Shown piece by piece: positions 25,916 through 35,332 of a stretch of 64,000 nucleotides of DNA. Numbering within the stretch: position 1 is the stretch's first letter; each line of letters opens with the position of its first letter. Under the pieces are notes generated by a model that was not told where the DNA came from, ran no database searches, and was given only the letters and a program-made list of their open reading frames with translations. Made by a program: the position numbers and the translations under genes. The DNA is taken from assembly GCF_000730425.1 (NCBI RefSeq), contig NZ_CP008896.1:620001-684000 (forward strand), read 5' to 3'. The stretch comes from Pseudomonas fluorescens. GTDB taxonomy: Bacteria > Pseudomonadota > Gammaproteobacteria > Pseudomonadales > Pseudomonadaceae.

Positions 25916-26000
25916 GGATATGCGAAATGCCGGGCCCCTCTGTTCCTTACAGGCCAACACGCTCCTACAATGGCCGACCTACAAGATTGAGCCCTTGCCC

Positions 26001-27017
26001 ATGTCGGAAAAAGACACAATCTCCATCCACCTGGTTGGCGAAGCCCTGTTGCAAAGCTGCGCCCCCGGTGCAGCGACGCGGGAGGCCCTGAACAAAGTCG
26101 GGATCGACCCCGCCTTGTTGGCGCAGCCCGCCGCCCGGGTCCCGGCGCTGGCGTACGCGCGGCTCTGGCGCTTGTTGGCCCGGCGTCGGGATGATGAGTT
26201 CTTTGGCATGGACCCGCGCAAGTTGAAGTCCGGCAGCCTGGCGTTTCTGTGTCGCGCTTCGATGGCCCAGCCCACCTTGGGCGAGGCCCTGGAAACCGGC
26301 CTGGGCTTTCTGTCGCTGATGCTTGAACACCTGCCCGCCCAATTGGTACGCCAGCAAAGCCTGGCGGAAATTGTGCTGCTGGAGCCCGAGCCCGAACCGC
26401 GACGGGCGTTCACCTATTTTTGCTACTGGATGATCGTCCACGGCGTTGCCTGCTGGCTGGCTGGCCGGCGTATCCCGATCCTGGCCATCGAACTGCGCGG
26501 CGCACAGCCGGCGTTTTGTGATGATTACCAGGTGATGTTCTCCGACAATCTGCGCTTTGACCGGCCCCGCACCCGGATGATCTTCTCGGCCGACTGCCTC
26601 GACCTGCCGGTCAAGCGCAGCCAGGAGGAACTCAAGCGCTTCCTGGCCCAGGCGCCGGCCAATATCCTGGTCAAATACCGCGACCCAGACAGCCTGGCGA
26701 TGCGCATCAAGCATGACCTGCGCCAGCGTCCGGCCCAGCTGTGGCCGGAAACCGAAAGCCTGGCCCATCAGTTGTGCATGTCCGCCTCCACCTTGCGTCG
26801 GCGCCTGGCCGAAGAGGGGCAGACGTATCAAGGGCTCAAGGACAGCGTGCGCAAAGAGCTGGCGATTGTCTGGTTGGCCGAGGCCGACATCAGCTTTGCC
26901 GAGATCGCCAGCCGCCTGGGTTTTGCCGACGCCAGCTCGTTCTACAAGGCCTTTCGCAAGTGGTCGGGCTCCAATCCAGGGCATTACCGCAGCTTGATTC
27001 TCACTGAAGCCAACTGA
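26001..27017 (+). CDS. AraC-family transcriptional regulator (arabinose-binding-type N-terminal domain)
   Basis: A 338-residue regulator. The N-terminal two-thirds match the Arabinose_bd (PF12625) type, seen in Pseudomonas regulators such as ArgR-like and OruR-like proteins, with an FTYFCYWMIVHGVACWLAG core. The C-terminal AraC DNA-binding domain has two helix-turn-helix units (LCMSASTLRRRLAEEGQTYQ and ISFAEIASRLGFADASSFYKAFRKW). The frame is open further upstream, but that part crosses REP elements; the ATG at 26001 begins a family-like N terminus, although its ribosome binding site is weak. It is not obviously paired with a target: the mexEF-oprN operon converges from the other side, and the efe operon runs away from it. 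Confidence 0.86.
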   Translation: MSEKDTISIHLVGEALLQSCAPGAATREALNKVGIDPALLAQPAARVPALAYARLWRLLARRRDDEFFGMDPRKLKSGSLAFLCRASMAQPTLGEALETGLGFLSLMLEHLPAQLVRQQSLAEIVLLEPEPEPRRAFTYFCYWMIVHGVACWLAGRRIPILAIELRGAQPAFCDDYQVMFSDNLRFDRPRTRMIFSADCLDLPVKRSQEELKRFLAQAPANILVKYRDPDSLAMRIKHDLRQRPAQLWPETESLAHQLCMSASTLRRRLAEEGQTYQGLKDSVRKELAIVWLAEADISFAEIASRLGFADASSFYKAFRKWSGSNPGHYRSLILTEAN

Positions 27018-27123
27018 GTCAGATCGGCGCAACGAAACCAGGCGCTGCCTCGCCGGGGGCTCGACAGCTCCCACCTTTGATCTGTGCGGCCTGAGCTACG
27101 TGTTTGACGGGCTTCAAACAGGC

Positions 27124-27158
27124 AAAAAAAGCCCCATGACCGAATGGACCACGGGGCT
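27124..27158 (-). terminator. Terminator of the mexEF-oprN operon
   Basis: On the minus strand AGCCCCGTGG... pairs with ...CATGGGGCT (arms 27153-27158 and 27130-27135, with further inner pairing) and is followed by seven T (27124-27130). It lies about 40 bp after the oprN stop. Confidence 0.85.
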
Positions 27159-27199
27159 AAAAATTGGCTGGATGCGACCAACCAAAGGAGCTCTTTACG

Positions 27200-28615
27200 T
27201 TACTTGAGGCTGGCGACGGTGGTTTCTGGTTGCCAGCCGCCACCCAATGCCTTGTAGATCGCCACGATGCCGCGATACAGGTCCACCTCGGCCAGGGCCT
27301 GGGCGTCTTCGGCGAGCAGGCGTTCACGCTGGGCGTCGAGCAGTACGAGGAAGTCGGCAGTGCCTTCGCGGTAGCGAATTTCGGCGAGATCGGCCGCAGC
27401 CCGGCTGGATTCGCTTTGACGGATAAGGGAAACCAGGCGTTGCTGGCGTTTGCCGTAGTCGCTGAAGGCGTTTTCTGACTCTTCCAATGCCAGCAGTACT
27501 TGCTGCTCATAGGTGGCCAGGGCGCCATCGGCCTCGGCATCGGCGCCGCGCAAACGGGCGCGTACACTGCCCAGGTCAAAGGCTGCCCAGGTGATGCTCG
27601 GACCCAGGGCCCAGGCATTGGCGGCGGATGAGCCGATCTGCGAGCCCCGGCCTGCGGTAAACCCAAGGAAGCCGCTGAGGCTGACCCGTGGAAACAGGTC
27701 GGCCTTGGCCACGCCGATACGTGCGGTGGCCGCTGCCAATCTGCGTTCGGCGCTGAGAATGTCCGGGCGCCGTTGCAGCAATTGCCCTGGATCACCAATC
27801 GGCAAGGCTTTGGCAATCGCTGGCAACTCGGCCGGGCTCAGGTCCACGTTGAGTGTGTCCGGGCGCTGGCCGAGCAGGGTGGCGATGCGATTGCGCTCGC
27901 GCACTTGTTCGGCCTGCAATTGCGGCACGCTGGCTTCGACCGCTGCCAGACGGGCATCGGCGCGTACTACATCCAACTGGTCACCGACCCCGGCGTCACG
28001 CAGGCTTTCGGTGATGGTGCGCGAATCCTGCTGGTTCTTCAGGTTGGCCAGGGCGATTTTTTCCCGCAGTTGCGCGCCGCGCAGTTGGCCGTAGGCGTCC
28101 ACCAGTTCGGCAATCATGCTGACTTGCAGTTGATAGAGGTCGGCTTCGGCCGCCTGCTGGTCGGCGTCGCTGGCTTCCAGGTTGCGCTGGATACGGCCAA
28201 ACAGGTCCAGCTCCCAGGCCATGTCCAGGCCCAGGTCATAGCGTTCGCTATTGACCCGGCGGGTGCTCTGGCCGGGGATCTGGCCCTTGGCCAAATCGCT
28301 GCTGGCGCGGCTGGTGATGGTCGGCATCGCGTCATTGCTGGCGTCATCGCGAATCGCCCGGGCCGCCCGCAGGCGGGCAAACGCTACCCGCAGGTCACGG
28401 TTGCCGCTCAGCGATTGGACGACCAACTGGTTAAGGGTCGGGTCCTCGAACTGCTGCCACCAGATGCCTTCGAACTTGGCGTGGTCGTACTGCTTGGCAT
28501 CGGCGGCGGACGTGATAGGGGCCGCCTCCAACGGCTGGGTTTTATAGTCCGGGCCGACGGCACAGGCGGCGAGCGCCAGTACCAACAGGCTCGGCAGGAA
28601 TACTTTCACACTCAT
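27200..28615 (-). CDS. oprN: RND efflux outer-membrane lipoprotein (OprN/OprM type)
   Basis: A 471-residue outer-membrane factor. The N terminus has a lipoprotein signal with lipobox LALAAC, followed by VGPDYKTQP, the conserved start of the OprM/NodT family. The tandem efflux-protein repeats with long helical hairpins that form the periplasmic tunnel follow. The length agrees with P. aeruginosa OprN (472). It forms the trimeric exit duct for the MexEF pump. Its ATG overlaps the mexF stop (ATGA), showing tight coupling, and a terminator follows, so it ends the operon. Confidence 0.88.
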   Translation of the reverse strand: MSVKVFLPSLLVLALAACAVGPDYKTQPLEAAPITSAADAKQYDHAKFEGIWWQQFEDPTLNQLVVQSLSGNRDLRVAFARLRAARAIRDDASNDAMPTITSRASSDLAKGQIPGQSTRRVNSERYDLGLDMAWELDLFGRIQRNLEASDADQQAAEADLYQLQVSMIAELVDAYGQLRGAQLREKIALANLKNQQDSRTITESLRDAGVGDQLDVVRADARLAAVEASVPQLQAEQVRERNRIATLLGQRPDTLNVDLSPAELPAIAKALPIGDPGQLLQRRPDILSAERRLAAATARIGVAKADLFPRVSLSGFLGFTAGRGSQIGSSAANAWALGPSITWAAFDLGSVRARLRGADAEADGALATYEQQVLLALEESENAFSDYGKRQQRLVSLIRQSESSRAAADLAEIRYREGTADFLVLLDAQRERLLAEDAQALAEVDLYRGIVAIYKALGGGWQPETTVASLK

Positions 28616-31600
28616 TGCTGTGTCTCCAGCTTCAAGGCCTTGGCCGCTTTACGCGCTTGGCTGCGTTCCACATAACGGCGGATCAACACGTAGAACACCG
28701 GCGTCAGCAACAGGCCGAAGAAGGTCACCCCGATCATCCCGGAGAACACCGCCACACCCATGGCGTGACGCATCTCGGCACCGGCACCGCTGGAGAGCAC
28801 CAGAGGCACCACGCCCATGATGAAGGCGAACGAGGTCATCAGAATCGGCCGCAGACGCAGGCGGCAGGCTTCCAGTACCGCTGCCAGCGGGTCGAGGCCT
28901 TCTTGCTGTTTATCCTTGGCGAATTCGACGATCAGAATCGCGTTCTTACAGGCCAGCCCCACCAGGACGATCAAGCCGATCTGGGTGAAGATGTTGTTGT
29001 CGCCGCCGGACAGAATCACCCCGGTGATGGCCGACAGCAGGGTCATCGGTACGATCAGGATCACCGCCAGTGGCAGGCTCCAGCTTTCGTATTGGGCGGC
29101 CAGCACGAGGAACGCCAGCAGTACGCAGAGCGGGAACACAAACAGCGCGGTATTGCCCGAGAGGATTTGCTGATAGGTCAGGTCGGTCCACTCGTAGGTC
29201 ATGCCGTTGGGCAGTTCTTCTTTGAGCAGTTTTTCGATCGCTGCCTGAGCCTGGCCCGAGCTGTAGCCGGGTGCCGCGTTGCCATTGATCTCGGCGGTGA
29301 TAAAACCGTTGTAGTGCATCACGCGATCCGGTCCCGAGGTGTCGCTGACCTTGATAAAGGTCGCCAGCGGGATCATCTCGCCCTTGTTGTTGCGCACTTT
29401 CAACTGGCCGATCTGCTCGTCTTCAAGGCGGAACTGTTGTTCGGCCTGTACGTTGACCTGGTAGGTGCGGCCAAAGCGGTTGAAGTCGTTGGTATACAAC
29501 GAACCCAGGTAGATCTGCAGGGTATCGAAGATATCGCTGATCGCCACGCCATGGGTCTTGGCCTTTTCACGGTCGATGGCTGCATCGACCTGGGGCACGT
29601 TGACCGTGTAGCTGGTGAACAGGCCAAACAGTTCCGGCACGTTGTGGCTCTTGGCGATGACGTTCTGCACTTCTTTGTACAGTTCCTCGTAGCCCAGGTT
29701 GCCACGGTCTTCGACTTGCAGGCGGAACCCGCCAATGGTGCCCAGGCCCTGTACCGGCGGCGGCGGGAAGATCGCCATGTAGGCTTCCTGGATATCGGCG
29801 TACTTGCCGTTCAGGGCGCCCGCGATTTCACCGGCAGACATGCCTGCACCCTTGCGCTCGTCAAAAGGTTTCAAGGTCACGAACACGATGCCGCTGTTGG
29901 GGCTGTTGGTGAAGCCGTTGATCGACAGGCCGGGGAAGGCCACGGCACTCTCCACGCCCGGTTGCTTGAGGGCGATATCCGACATGCGCTTGATCACGTC
30001 TTCGGTGCGATCCAGGCTCGAAGCGTCGGGCAGTTGGGCGAAGGCCACCAGGTATTGCTTGTCCTGGGCCGGGACGAAGCCGGTGGGGGTATGGGCAAAA
30101 CCGAACCAGGTCAGGACCATCAGGCCTGCATACAGGAACAATGCGATGCCGCTACCGCGAATCACCCGGCGCACGGTGCTGACGTAGCCACCACTGGCCC
30201 GCTCGAAGAAGCGGTTGAACGGGCGGAACAACCAGCCACCGAACAGCTTGTCGAGCACCTTGGAGAAGCGATCCTTCGGTGCGTCATGGCTGCGCAGCAA
30301 CACGGCGGCCAGGGCAGGGGACAAGGTCAGCGAGTTGAACGCCGAGATCACCGTGGAAATCGCAATGGTCAAGGCAAACTGCTTGTAGAACTGCCCGGTC
30401 AAGCCGCTGATAAATGCCGCCGGGATGAACACCGCACACAGCACCAGCGCCGTGGCAATGATCGGGCCAGTCACTTCGCTCATGGCTTTTTCGGTGGCCG
30501 GGAACGGTTCAAGGCCCAGCTCGATATTACGTTCGACGTTCTCCACCACCACGATGGCGTCGTCCACCACGATCCCGATGGCCAATACCAGGCCGAACAG
30601 CGACAAGGCATTGAGCGAGAAGCCAAACAGGTGCATGACCGCAAAGGTGCCGATCAGGGATACCGGCACGGCCACCAACGGAATGATCGAGGCGCGCCAG
30701 GTCTGCAGGAACAGGATCACCACCAGCACGACCAGGACCAGGGCTTCGAACAGGGTGTGAACCACGGCTTCGATCGAACCCCGTACGAAGATGGTCGGGT
30801 CATAGACGATGCTGAAGTCCATGCCTTCGGGGAAGCTCTTTTTCAGCTCCGCCATCTTGTCGCGCACTTCGTTGGAGATCTGGATCGCGTTGGAGCCCGG
30901 TCGCTGGAAGATCGGAAGCGCCACCGCCGGCTGGTTGTTGAGCAAGGAACGCAAGGCATACTGGCTGGAGCCCAGTTCGATTCGGGCAATGTCTTTGAGG
31001 CGAGTGATTTCACCGTTATCGCCCGCGCGAATAATGATGTTCTCGAACTCCTCCTCGGTCACCAGGCGCCCCTGGGTGTTGACTGACAACTGGAAGCTGG
31101 TGGCACTCGGTGCAGGCGGCGCGCCCAGAGCGCCGGCGGCTACCTGGCGGTTCTGCTCGCGAATCGCGGCCACCACATCGCTGGCCGTCAGGTTGCGCGA
31201 GGCGGTCTTGTTTGGATCCAGCCAGACGCGCAACGAGTAGTCACCCATGCCGAACAACTGCACGTCACCGACACCGCCCAGGCGCGCCAGCTCATCCTTG
31301 ATATTGAGGATCGCGTAGTTGGACAGGTAGAGCATGTCGTAACGCTGGTCCGGTGAGGTCAAGTGCACCACCATGGTCAGGTCTGGGGAGGCCTTGTCCA
31401 CGGTGATACCGATGCGTGTCACTTCTTCCGGCAGTTTGGGCTGGGTACGGGTCACCCGGTTCTGCACCTGCACCTGCGCATTGTCCAGGTCGGTGCCCAG
31501 GGCGAAGGTGATGGTCAGGGTGATCTTGCCGTCGGCGGTCGATTGCGAGGACATGTAGAGCATGTTCTCGACACCGGTGATTGCCTGCTCCAGAGGCGCG

Positions 31601-31791
31601 GCTACGGTTTCACCGATGACTTTGGGGTTGGCGCCCGGGAAGTTGGCGCGCACCACCACGGTCGGCGGCACCACTTCCGGGTATTCGCTGATCGGCAGCT
31701 GGAACAGCGAGATCGCGCCGGCGATCAGGATCAGCAGCGACAGCACGGCTGCGAAGATCGGCCGCGAAATGAAGAACTTGGAAAAATTCAT
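28612..31791 (-). CDS. mexF: RND multidrug efflux pump, inner-membrane transporter MexF
   Basis: A 1059-residue HAE-1 RND permease. From recall it is very close to P. aeruginosa MexF (1062 aa) along its length, including the start FFISRPIFAAVLSLLILIAG, the proton-relay region LAIGIVVDDAIVVVENVER in helix 4 and the LVLAAQYESWSLPLAVILIV region. It has twelve membrane segments and two large periplasmic loops. MexEF-OprN exports chloramphenicol, fluoroquinolones, trimethoprim and quinolone-signal precursors in P. aeruginosa. It works as a homotrimer with MexE and OprN. It starts 15 bp after the mexE stop. Confidence 0.93.
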   Translation of the reverse strand: MNFSKFFISRPIFAAVLSLLILIAGAISLFQLPISEYPEVVPPTVVVRANFPGANPKVIGETVAAPLEQAITGVENMLYMSSQSTADGKITLTITFALGTDLDNAQVQVQNRVTRTQPKLPEEVTRIGITVDKASPDLTMVVHLTSPDQRYDMLYLSNYAILNIKDELARLGGVGDVQLFGMGDYSLRVWLDPNKTASRNLTASDVVAAIREQNRQVAAGALGAPPAPSATSFQLSVNTQGRLVTEEEFENIIIRAGDNGEITRLKDIARIELGSSQYALRSLLNNQPAVALPIFQRPGSNAIQISNEVRDKMAELKKSFPEGMDFSIVYDPTIFVRGSIEAVVHTLFEALVLVVLVVILFLQTWRASIIPLVAVPVSLIGTFAVMHLFGFSLNALSLFGLVLAIGIVVDDAIVVVENVERNIELGLEPFPATEKAMSEVTGPIIATALVLCAVFIPAAFISGLTGQFYKQFALTIAISTVISAFNSLTLSPALAAVLLRSHDAPKDRFSKVLDKLFGGWLFRPFNRFFERASGGYVSTVRRVIRGSGIALFLYAGLMVLTWFGFAHTPTGFVPAQDKQYLVAFAQLPDASSLDRTEDVIKRMSDIALKQPGVESAVAFPGLSINGFTNSPNSGIVFVTLKPFDERKGAGMSAGEIAGALNGKYADIQEAYMAIFPPPPVQGLGTIGGFRLQVEDRGNLGYEELYKEVQNVIAKSHNVPELFGLFTSYTVNVPQVDAAIDREKAKTHGVAISDIFDTLQIYLGSLYTNDFNRFGRTYQVNVQAEQQFRLEDEQIGQLKVRNNKGEMIPLATFIKVSDTSGPDRVMHYNGFITAEINGNAAPGYSSGQAQAAIEKLLKEELPNGMTYEWTDLTYQQILSGNTALFVFPLCVLLAFLVLAAQYESWSLPLAVILIVPMTLLSAITGVILSGGDNNIFTQIGLIVLVGLACKNAILIVEFAKDKQQEGLDPLAAVLEACRLRLRPILMTSFAFIMGVVPLVLSSGAGAEMRHAMGVAVFSGMIGVTFFGLLLTPVFYVLIRRYVERSQARKAAKALKLETQQ

Positions 31792-31806
31792 CTTGTGTGT
31801 AGTCCC

Positions 31807-33051
31807 TTAACCGCGTGGAGTCGCGACACTGGCGAGTTTGGGCGCGGCTTTATCCGGCGCCACTTGCTCCAGGTTGCTGGCTTCAAGCGCTTGTCGTTGT
31901 TTTGCCAAAGCGGCGAGGGTGGCCTGGCTGGCCATCGGGATCGTTTCCGGGACAACCGGCGATCCGGGGCGCACTCGCTGCAGGCCCTTGACAATAATGG
32001 TGTCGTCCTTGCTCAGGCCGCTGCGCACGATGCGCAAGCCTTCGATCTTGGGCCCCAGTTCCACAGCGCGGTAGACGGTCTTGTTGTCGCCATCCATCAC
32101 CAGCACAAACTTCTTGCCCAAGTCGGTGCCCACGGCTTCATCGGAGATCAGTACGGCGGAGTAGGTGCCGCTGCCGACCAGCTTGAGGCGCGCATACAGG
32201 CCGGGAGTGAAGCGCCCGTCGCTGTTATCGAACACCGCACGCCCACGGATGGTGCCGGTGGCCGGGTTGACCTGGTTGTCGACAAAGTTCATTTGGCCCA
32301 GGTGCGGGTTGCCATCTTCGTTGGACAGGCCCAGGTACACCGGGGTGGTGGCGCCGCGACGGCCCTGGCGCGCCAGTTCGGTGTACTTGAGGTACACGCG
32401 CTCATCGGCGTCGAAGTAGGCGTAGACCTTGTCGGTGGAGACCACGCTGGTCAGCTCGGTGACATCGGCGGTGACCAGGTTGCCGGCAGTGATTGCCGCG
32501 CGGCTGACACGGCCACTGATGGGCGAGGTGACGCGGGTGAAGCTCAGGTTCAGGCGGGCCAGGTCCAGTTGCGCCTGGATCCCGGCCACGGCGGCGCGGG
32601 CTTCCTGGGCGGCGGTGGTCCGGGAGTCGGCCAGCTCGGCGGAAATTGCATTGCTCTGGCGCAGGCGCTCGCCACGCTGGGCCTCGTTGTCACTGCGCGA
32701 AGCCGCGGCCCTGGTTTGTTGAAGCTGGGCTTCAAGGCGTCGCACTTCAGCCTGGAACGGACGCGGGTCGATCTGGAACAACAGGTCGCCTTTCTTTACC
32801 AATGCGCCTTCGATGAAGGCTACCTGGTCGATCTGGCCTGAGACCCGTGGGCGAATCTGTACGGTTTCCGGCGCCTCCAGGCGGCCGGTGAACTCGTCCC
32901 ATTCATTGACCGGTTGTTCCAGGACCTTGGCGACGCTGACTTTGCTGGCAGGCATGGCGGCTGCTTGTTCGGGGGCCTTGCCGCATGCGCTCATCACCAG
33001 CACGGCCAACAGGGCCAGGGGATAGCGCAAATGTTTGAGTGACTTTTCCAT
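31807..33051 (-). CDS. mexE: RND efflux periplasmic adaptor MexE
   Basis: A 414-residue membrane-fusion protein, the same length as P. aeruginosa MexE. The signal peptide ends in a lipobox (LAVLVMSAC, Cys about residue 24), so the protein is lipid-anchored in the inner membrane. It shows the usual barrel-sandwich and coiled-coil hairpin order: VRIRPRVSGQID-type lipoyl half, helical hairpin, then GRVSRAAITAGNLV, the second lipoyl half. I chose the ATG at 33051 because GGCGG lies nine bases upstream and it begins the lipoprotein signal; ATGs at 33060 and 33090 are less fitting. It is the first gene of the operon, with a MexT-like site 86 bp upstream. Confidence 0.9.
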   Translation of the reverse strand: MEKSLKHLRYPLALLAVLVMSACGKAPEQAAAMPASKVSVAKVLEQPVNEWDEFTGRLEAPETVQIRPRVSGQIDQVAFIEGALVKKGDLLFQIDPRPFQAEVRRLEAQLQQTRAAASRSDNEAQRGERLRQSNAISAELADSRTTAAQEARAAVAGIQAQLDLARLNLSFTRVTSPISGRVSRAAITAGNLVTADVTELTSVVSTDKVYAYFDADERVYLKYTELARQGRRGATTPVYLGLSNEDGNPHLGQMNFVDNQVNPATGTIRGRAVFDNSDGRFTPGLYARLKLVGSGTYSAVLISDEAVGTDLGKKFVLVMDGDNKTVYRAVELGPKIEGLRIVRSGLSKDDTIIVKGLQRVRPGSPVVPETIPMASQATLAALAKQRQALEASNLEQVAPDKAAPKLASVATPRG

Positions 33052-33136
33052 GAGGTGCATCCGCCAATGTATTTGAGATGGGCGGATCATGCTTGGCAGT
33101 GTGCTATCTCACGAATCGAATGAAACAAAGGTAACT

Positions 33137-33151
33137 ATCATCCGGAATGAT
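33137..33151 (-). promoter_or_regulatory. MexT-like (LysR) binding site before mexE
   Basis: Read on the minus strand, ATCA-N5-GATGAT-N4-ACCTT resembles the MexT motif as I recall it, ATCA-N5-GTCGAT-N4-ACYAT. The core is also a dyad, ATCAT-N5-ATGAT, of LysR type. It lies 86 bp before the mexE start. The wider gap 33052-33425 has no convincing gene. Confidence 0.5.
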
Positions 33152-33162
33152 ATAAGCGCCGA

Positions 33163-33187
33163 GAAAGCCCTCTAGCATGGGGCTTTC
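33163..33187. terminator. Small hairpin between mexE and the upstream carrier gene
   Basis: GAAAGCCC (33163-33170) and GGGCTTTC (33180-33187) form an 8-bp stem with an 8-base loop. There is no long T-run on either strand. It may insulate mexE from transcription of the carrier gene to its right. Confidence 0.4.
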
Positions 33188-33425
33188 GTTAGGGAGCTAT
33201 CAATAGCGCTGATGACAAAAGACCGTTGCACAAGCGGCAACGAAATACGTCAGTTGCCCTATGTTCCGTGCGCCGGGGGTGAAGGATGCTGCAGGTCTTC
33301 CTGCCTGCTTCAGGACTGCCTCATGAATTGGGGGATTGGGTCGTTGCCAGCGAACATGCCTCGCGCACGGTGGCGCAACCGCGTTGGCCATGTTGGGTGC
33401 GCTGGCGCGCGACCCGGGCGCAAGC

Positions 33426-34388
33426 CTAGCGATTGCGCCAGACCAGGGCTGGAATCACCCGGATATAGATCAGCTCAAACACCAACTCGATCAAGGTCTG
33501 GGTAATGATCGCCGCGGCGGCCAGCACGCGCAGGTCTTCCGGCAAGGCCAGCGCCAATGGCAGCACCACCAGCGAGTTGCGGGTGGCGCTGCTGAAGGTG
33601 ACCGAGCGCGCCATTGTGGCGGGTAGGCGCAAGGCCCTGGCCGTCAGGGCGCCAATCACCGGGGCGAGCAACATGAAACCGAGGTACACCGGGATCAACG
33701 GCAGTAACTGCTCGATCTGCTGCGCCACGTACGCGATCTGCGAGCCAATCACCACGAGCAACACCGCGGCCATGGCGGGCACTGGCATCCACGCCCAACC
33801 TGCGTTCCAGCGTTCTACAGAGGGCGAACGACCGGCCCCGGCACTCGTCAGCACAGCCAGCAGCAACGGTACGGCGATCAGCAGCACAAACGCCTCGACA
33901 AACGGGCCGATGGCGATTGCGACCGCTGTTTCATTGCCTGGAATCAGGGCCAGGTACAGTGGCAGCAGCGCCAGTTGCAGCAACAGCAGCAAGGGCGTGG
34001 CCGCCAGGGTCAATCGGGCATCGCCTTTGCCGATATGGGTAAACACCACCACGTAGTCGATGCACGGCGTCAACAGCACCAGGAGCGCGCCGATCAGGAT
34101 CGCCGGTTGATCGTGCAGGCCGCGGGTAATGGCCCAGACGAGCAGGGGGATCAATACAAAGTTGGCCAGCAGCAATGCGGCGATGAAGCGTTTGTTGGCC
34201 AGGCCCTGGCGCAGTTGCAGAAACGGGATTTGCAGGAACATCGCGTACATCAACACTGCAATTGCCGGGGTGACGAGGGCGCCTAGCTTCTGCGCGACGT
34301 GAGGGGTGAGCAGGCCACCGACGGCGGCGATGATGACCGCCACGAAGTAGATCGGGATCTGGTTCTGCTCAAGTTGGTCTCGGTTCAC
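33426..34388 (-). CDS. Bile acid:sodium symporter/arsenic-resistance-type carrier
   Basis: A 320-residue protein with about ten hydrophobic segments in the BART (bile/arsenite/riboflavin transporter) superfamily. The start PIYFVAVIIAAVGGLLTP, the TPCIDYVVVFTHIGKGD stretch around residue 110, and the SATRNSLVVLPLALALPE motif near residue 270 resemble ACR3-like and sodium-symporter proteins. In ACR3 a conserved Cys and Glu are needed for arsenite; here a single Cys is present in TPCID, in roughly the expected place. No arsR, arsC or arsH lies nearby, so an arsenite role is open. It is probably transcribed as a single gene. Confidence 0.78.
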   Translation of the reverse strand: MNRDQLEQNQIPIYFVAVIIAAVGGLLTPHVAQKLGALVTPAIAVLMYAMFLQIPFLQLRQGLANKRFIAALLLANFVLIPLLVWAITRGLHDQPAILIGALLVLLTPCIDYVVVFTHIGKGDARLTLAATPLLLLLQLALLPLYLALIPGNETAVAIAIGPFVEAFVLLIAVPLLLAVLTSAGAGRSPSVERWNAGWAWMPVPAMAAVLLVVIGSQIAYVAQQIEQLLPLIPVYLGFMLLAPVIGALTARALRLPATMARSVTFSSATRNSLVVLPLALALPEDLRVLAAAAIITQTLIELVFELIYIRVIPALVWRNR

Positions 34389-34480
34389 GGAGTGTCCTTG
34401 TTACGGGTGTGGTGCTGTTTGTGGCGTGCAGGGTAATCGAAACCACTGCCGATGAGTTGATTGGACAAGGCTCCGGTACG

Positions 34481-34506
34481 GTAGGCGCGAGCAAGCTCGC
34501 ACCTAC
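34481..34506. repeat. Short REP-like hairpin
   Basis: GTAGG-c-GCGAGC-aa-GCTCGC-a-CCTAC is an almost perfect hairpin of the GCGAGCAAGCTCGC subtype common in Pseudomonas genomes, different from the CCGGCTTGCCGG subtype elsewhere in the window. It may also end the leftward LysE transcript. Confidence 0.7.
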
Positions 34507-34549
34507 ACGGTATTGGGGCAGGCGGGATACAGCGCGTGTTTGAGACGGT

Positions 34550-35176
34550 TTATTTTTGGCTGAGGGCCGCCACTGAAAGCCCGGATGCGACGAAAGTCAG
34601 GCCGGCCCCCACATTCAGGCCATTGACGACTTTTGGCTTGCGTTGCAGCCATGTCGACAGGCGTGTCGCAAAAATTCCCATGAGCGCGAAACCCAGGGCC
34701 GTCACTGCCGCGAACCAGGCGCCGTACACCATCATTTGCACAGTGACCGAGCCCAATGACGGGTTGACGAACTGCGGAATAAAGGCGAGTACAAACAACC
34801 CAGGCTTGGGGTTCAGCGCGGCTGACAGGAAACCGGTGAGGAAGATGTTTTTCAGCGGTTGCCGCGCCGCAGGCTTGAAATTGATCAGGCTGCGCGAACG
34901 CAAGACCTTGATGCCCAGCCACAGCAGGTAGCTGGCGCCGATGACCTTGACCACCCAGAAGGCCACGGCAGATGTCTGCATCAGCAGGGTCAGGCCCAGG
35001 GAGGCCGTGGCGACGTGAAACAGAATCCCGGTCCCCGACGCCACTCCCGAAACGGCCGCCGCCATGGGGCCCTGGCTCAGTCCCCTGGCGATAGCCAGGA
35101 GGTTGTCCGGGCCGGGGGAGAGCACCAGCAACAGGCAGGCAGCGGTATAGGTCAGCCAGATATCCAGCGGGAACAT
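34550..35176 (-). CDS. LysE/RhtB-family amino acid exporter
   Basis: A 208-residue, six-segment inner-membrane protein. The family signature LVLSPGPDNLLAIARG at residues about 17-32 and the central KVIGASYLLWLGIKVLRS are typical for LysE/RhtB translocators, as is the FLTGFLSAALNPKPGLFVLAF motif near residue 115. Such proteins export basic or hydroxylated amino acids or homoserine lactones by exchange with protons. The exact substrate cannot be told. No regulator is adjacent. It is flanked by short REP-type hairpins on both sides, consistent with a single-gene unit. Confidence 0.9.
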   Translation of the reverse strand: MFPLDIWLTYTAACLLLVLSPGPDNLLAIARGLSQGPMAAAVSGVASGTGILFHVATASLGLTLLMQTSAVAFWVVKVIGASYLLWLGIKVLRSRSLINFKPAARQPLKNIFLTGFLSAALNPKPGLFVLAFIPQFVNPSLGSVTVQMMVYGAWFAAVTALGFALMGIFATRLSTWLQRKPKVVNGLNVGAGLTFVASGLSVAALSQK

Positions 35177-35244
35177 AACGACACTCCTTTCGTTAAAGGT
35201 TCAGGGAGGCCATCGTGCTCCAGCGGTGTGCCCAAGATCAAGCA

Positions 35245-35276
35245 CCTGTGTGGGAGTGGGTTTGCTCCCACACAGG
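35245..35276. repeat. REP hairpin, GTGGGAG subtype
   Basis: CCTGTGTGGGAG (35245-35256) pairs perfectly with CTCCCACACAGG (35265-35276) around TGGGTTTG. This is the third hairpin subtype in the window. It lies between the GT39 stop and the LysE start, where it may end the glycosyltransferase transcript. Confidence 0.75.
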
Positions 35277-35332
35277 GTCGCCTGGGGCTGTCAGGACAAG
35301 CCAGCAGGCGATCAGATCGTCGCCGGTTTGCC

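Noticed and set aside
25740..26000. An N-terminal extension of the AraC gene
   Set aside because: The frame is open from 25740, but it crosses the Fur box and a REP pair and encodes nothing like the family; the ATG at 26001 is used instead.
28615..31086. An 823-codon rightward open frame opposite mexF
   Set aside because: It mirrors the codon bias of mexF on the other strand; composition (His, Gln, Arg) is that of a shadow frame. mexF itself is beyond doubt.
33212..33505. A possible gene in the gap upstream of mexE
   Set aside because: It overlaps the 3' end of the leftward carrier gene, has no supporting ribosome binding site, and shows no recognisable motif.
33426..34388. Naming the BART-family carrier ArsB/ACR3
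   Set aside because: There are no ars genes beside it and the match rests on short stretches only, so the function is left open.
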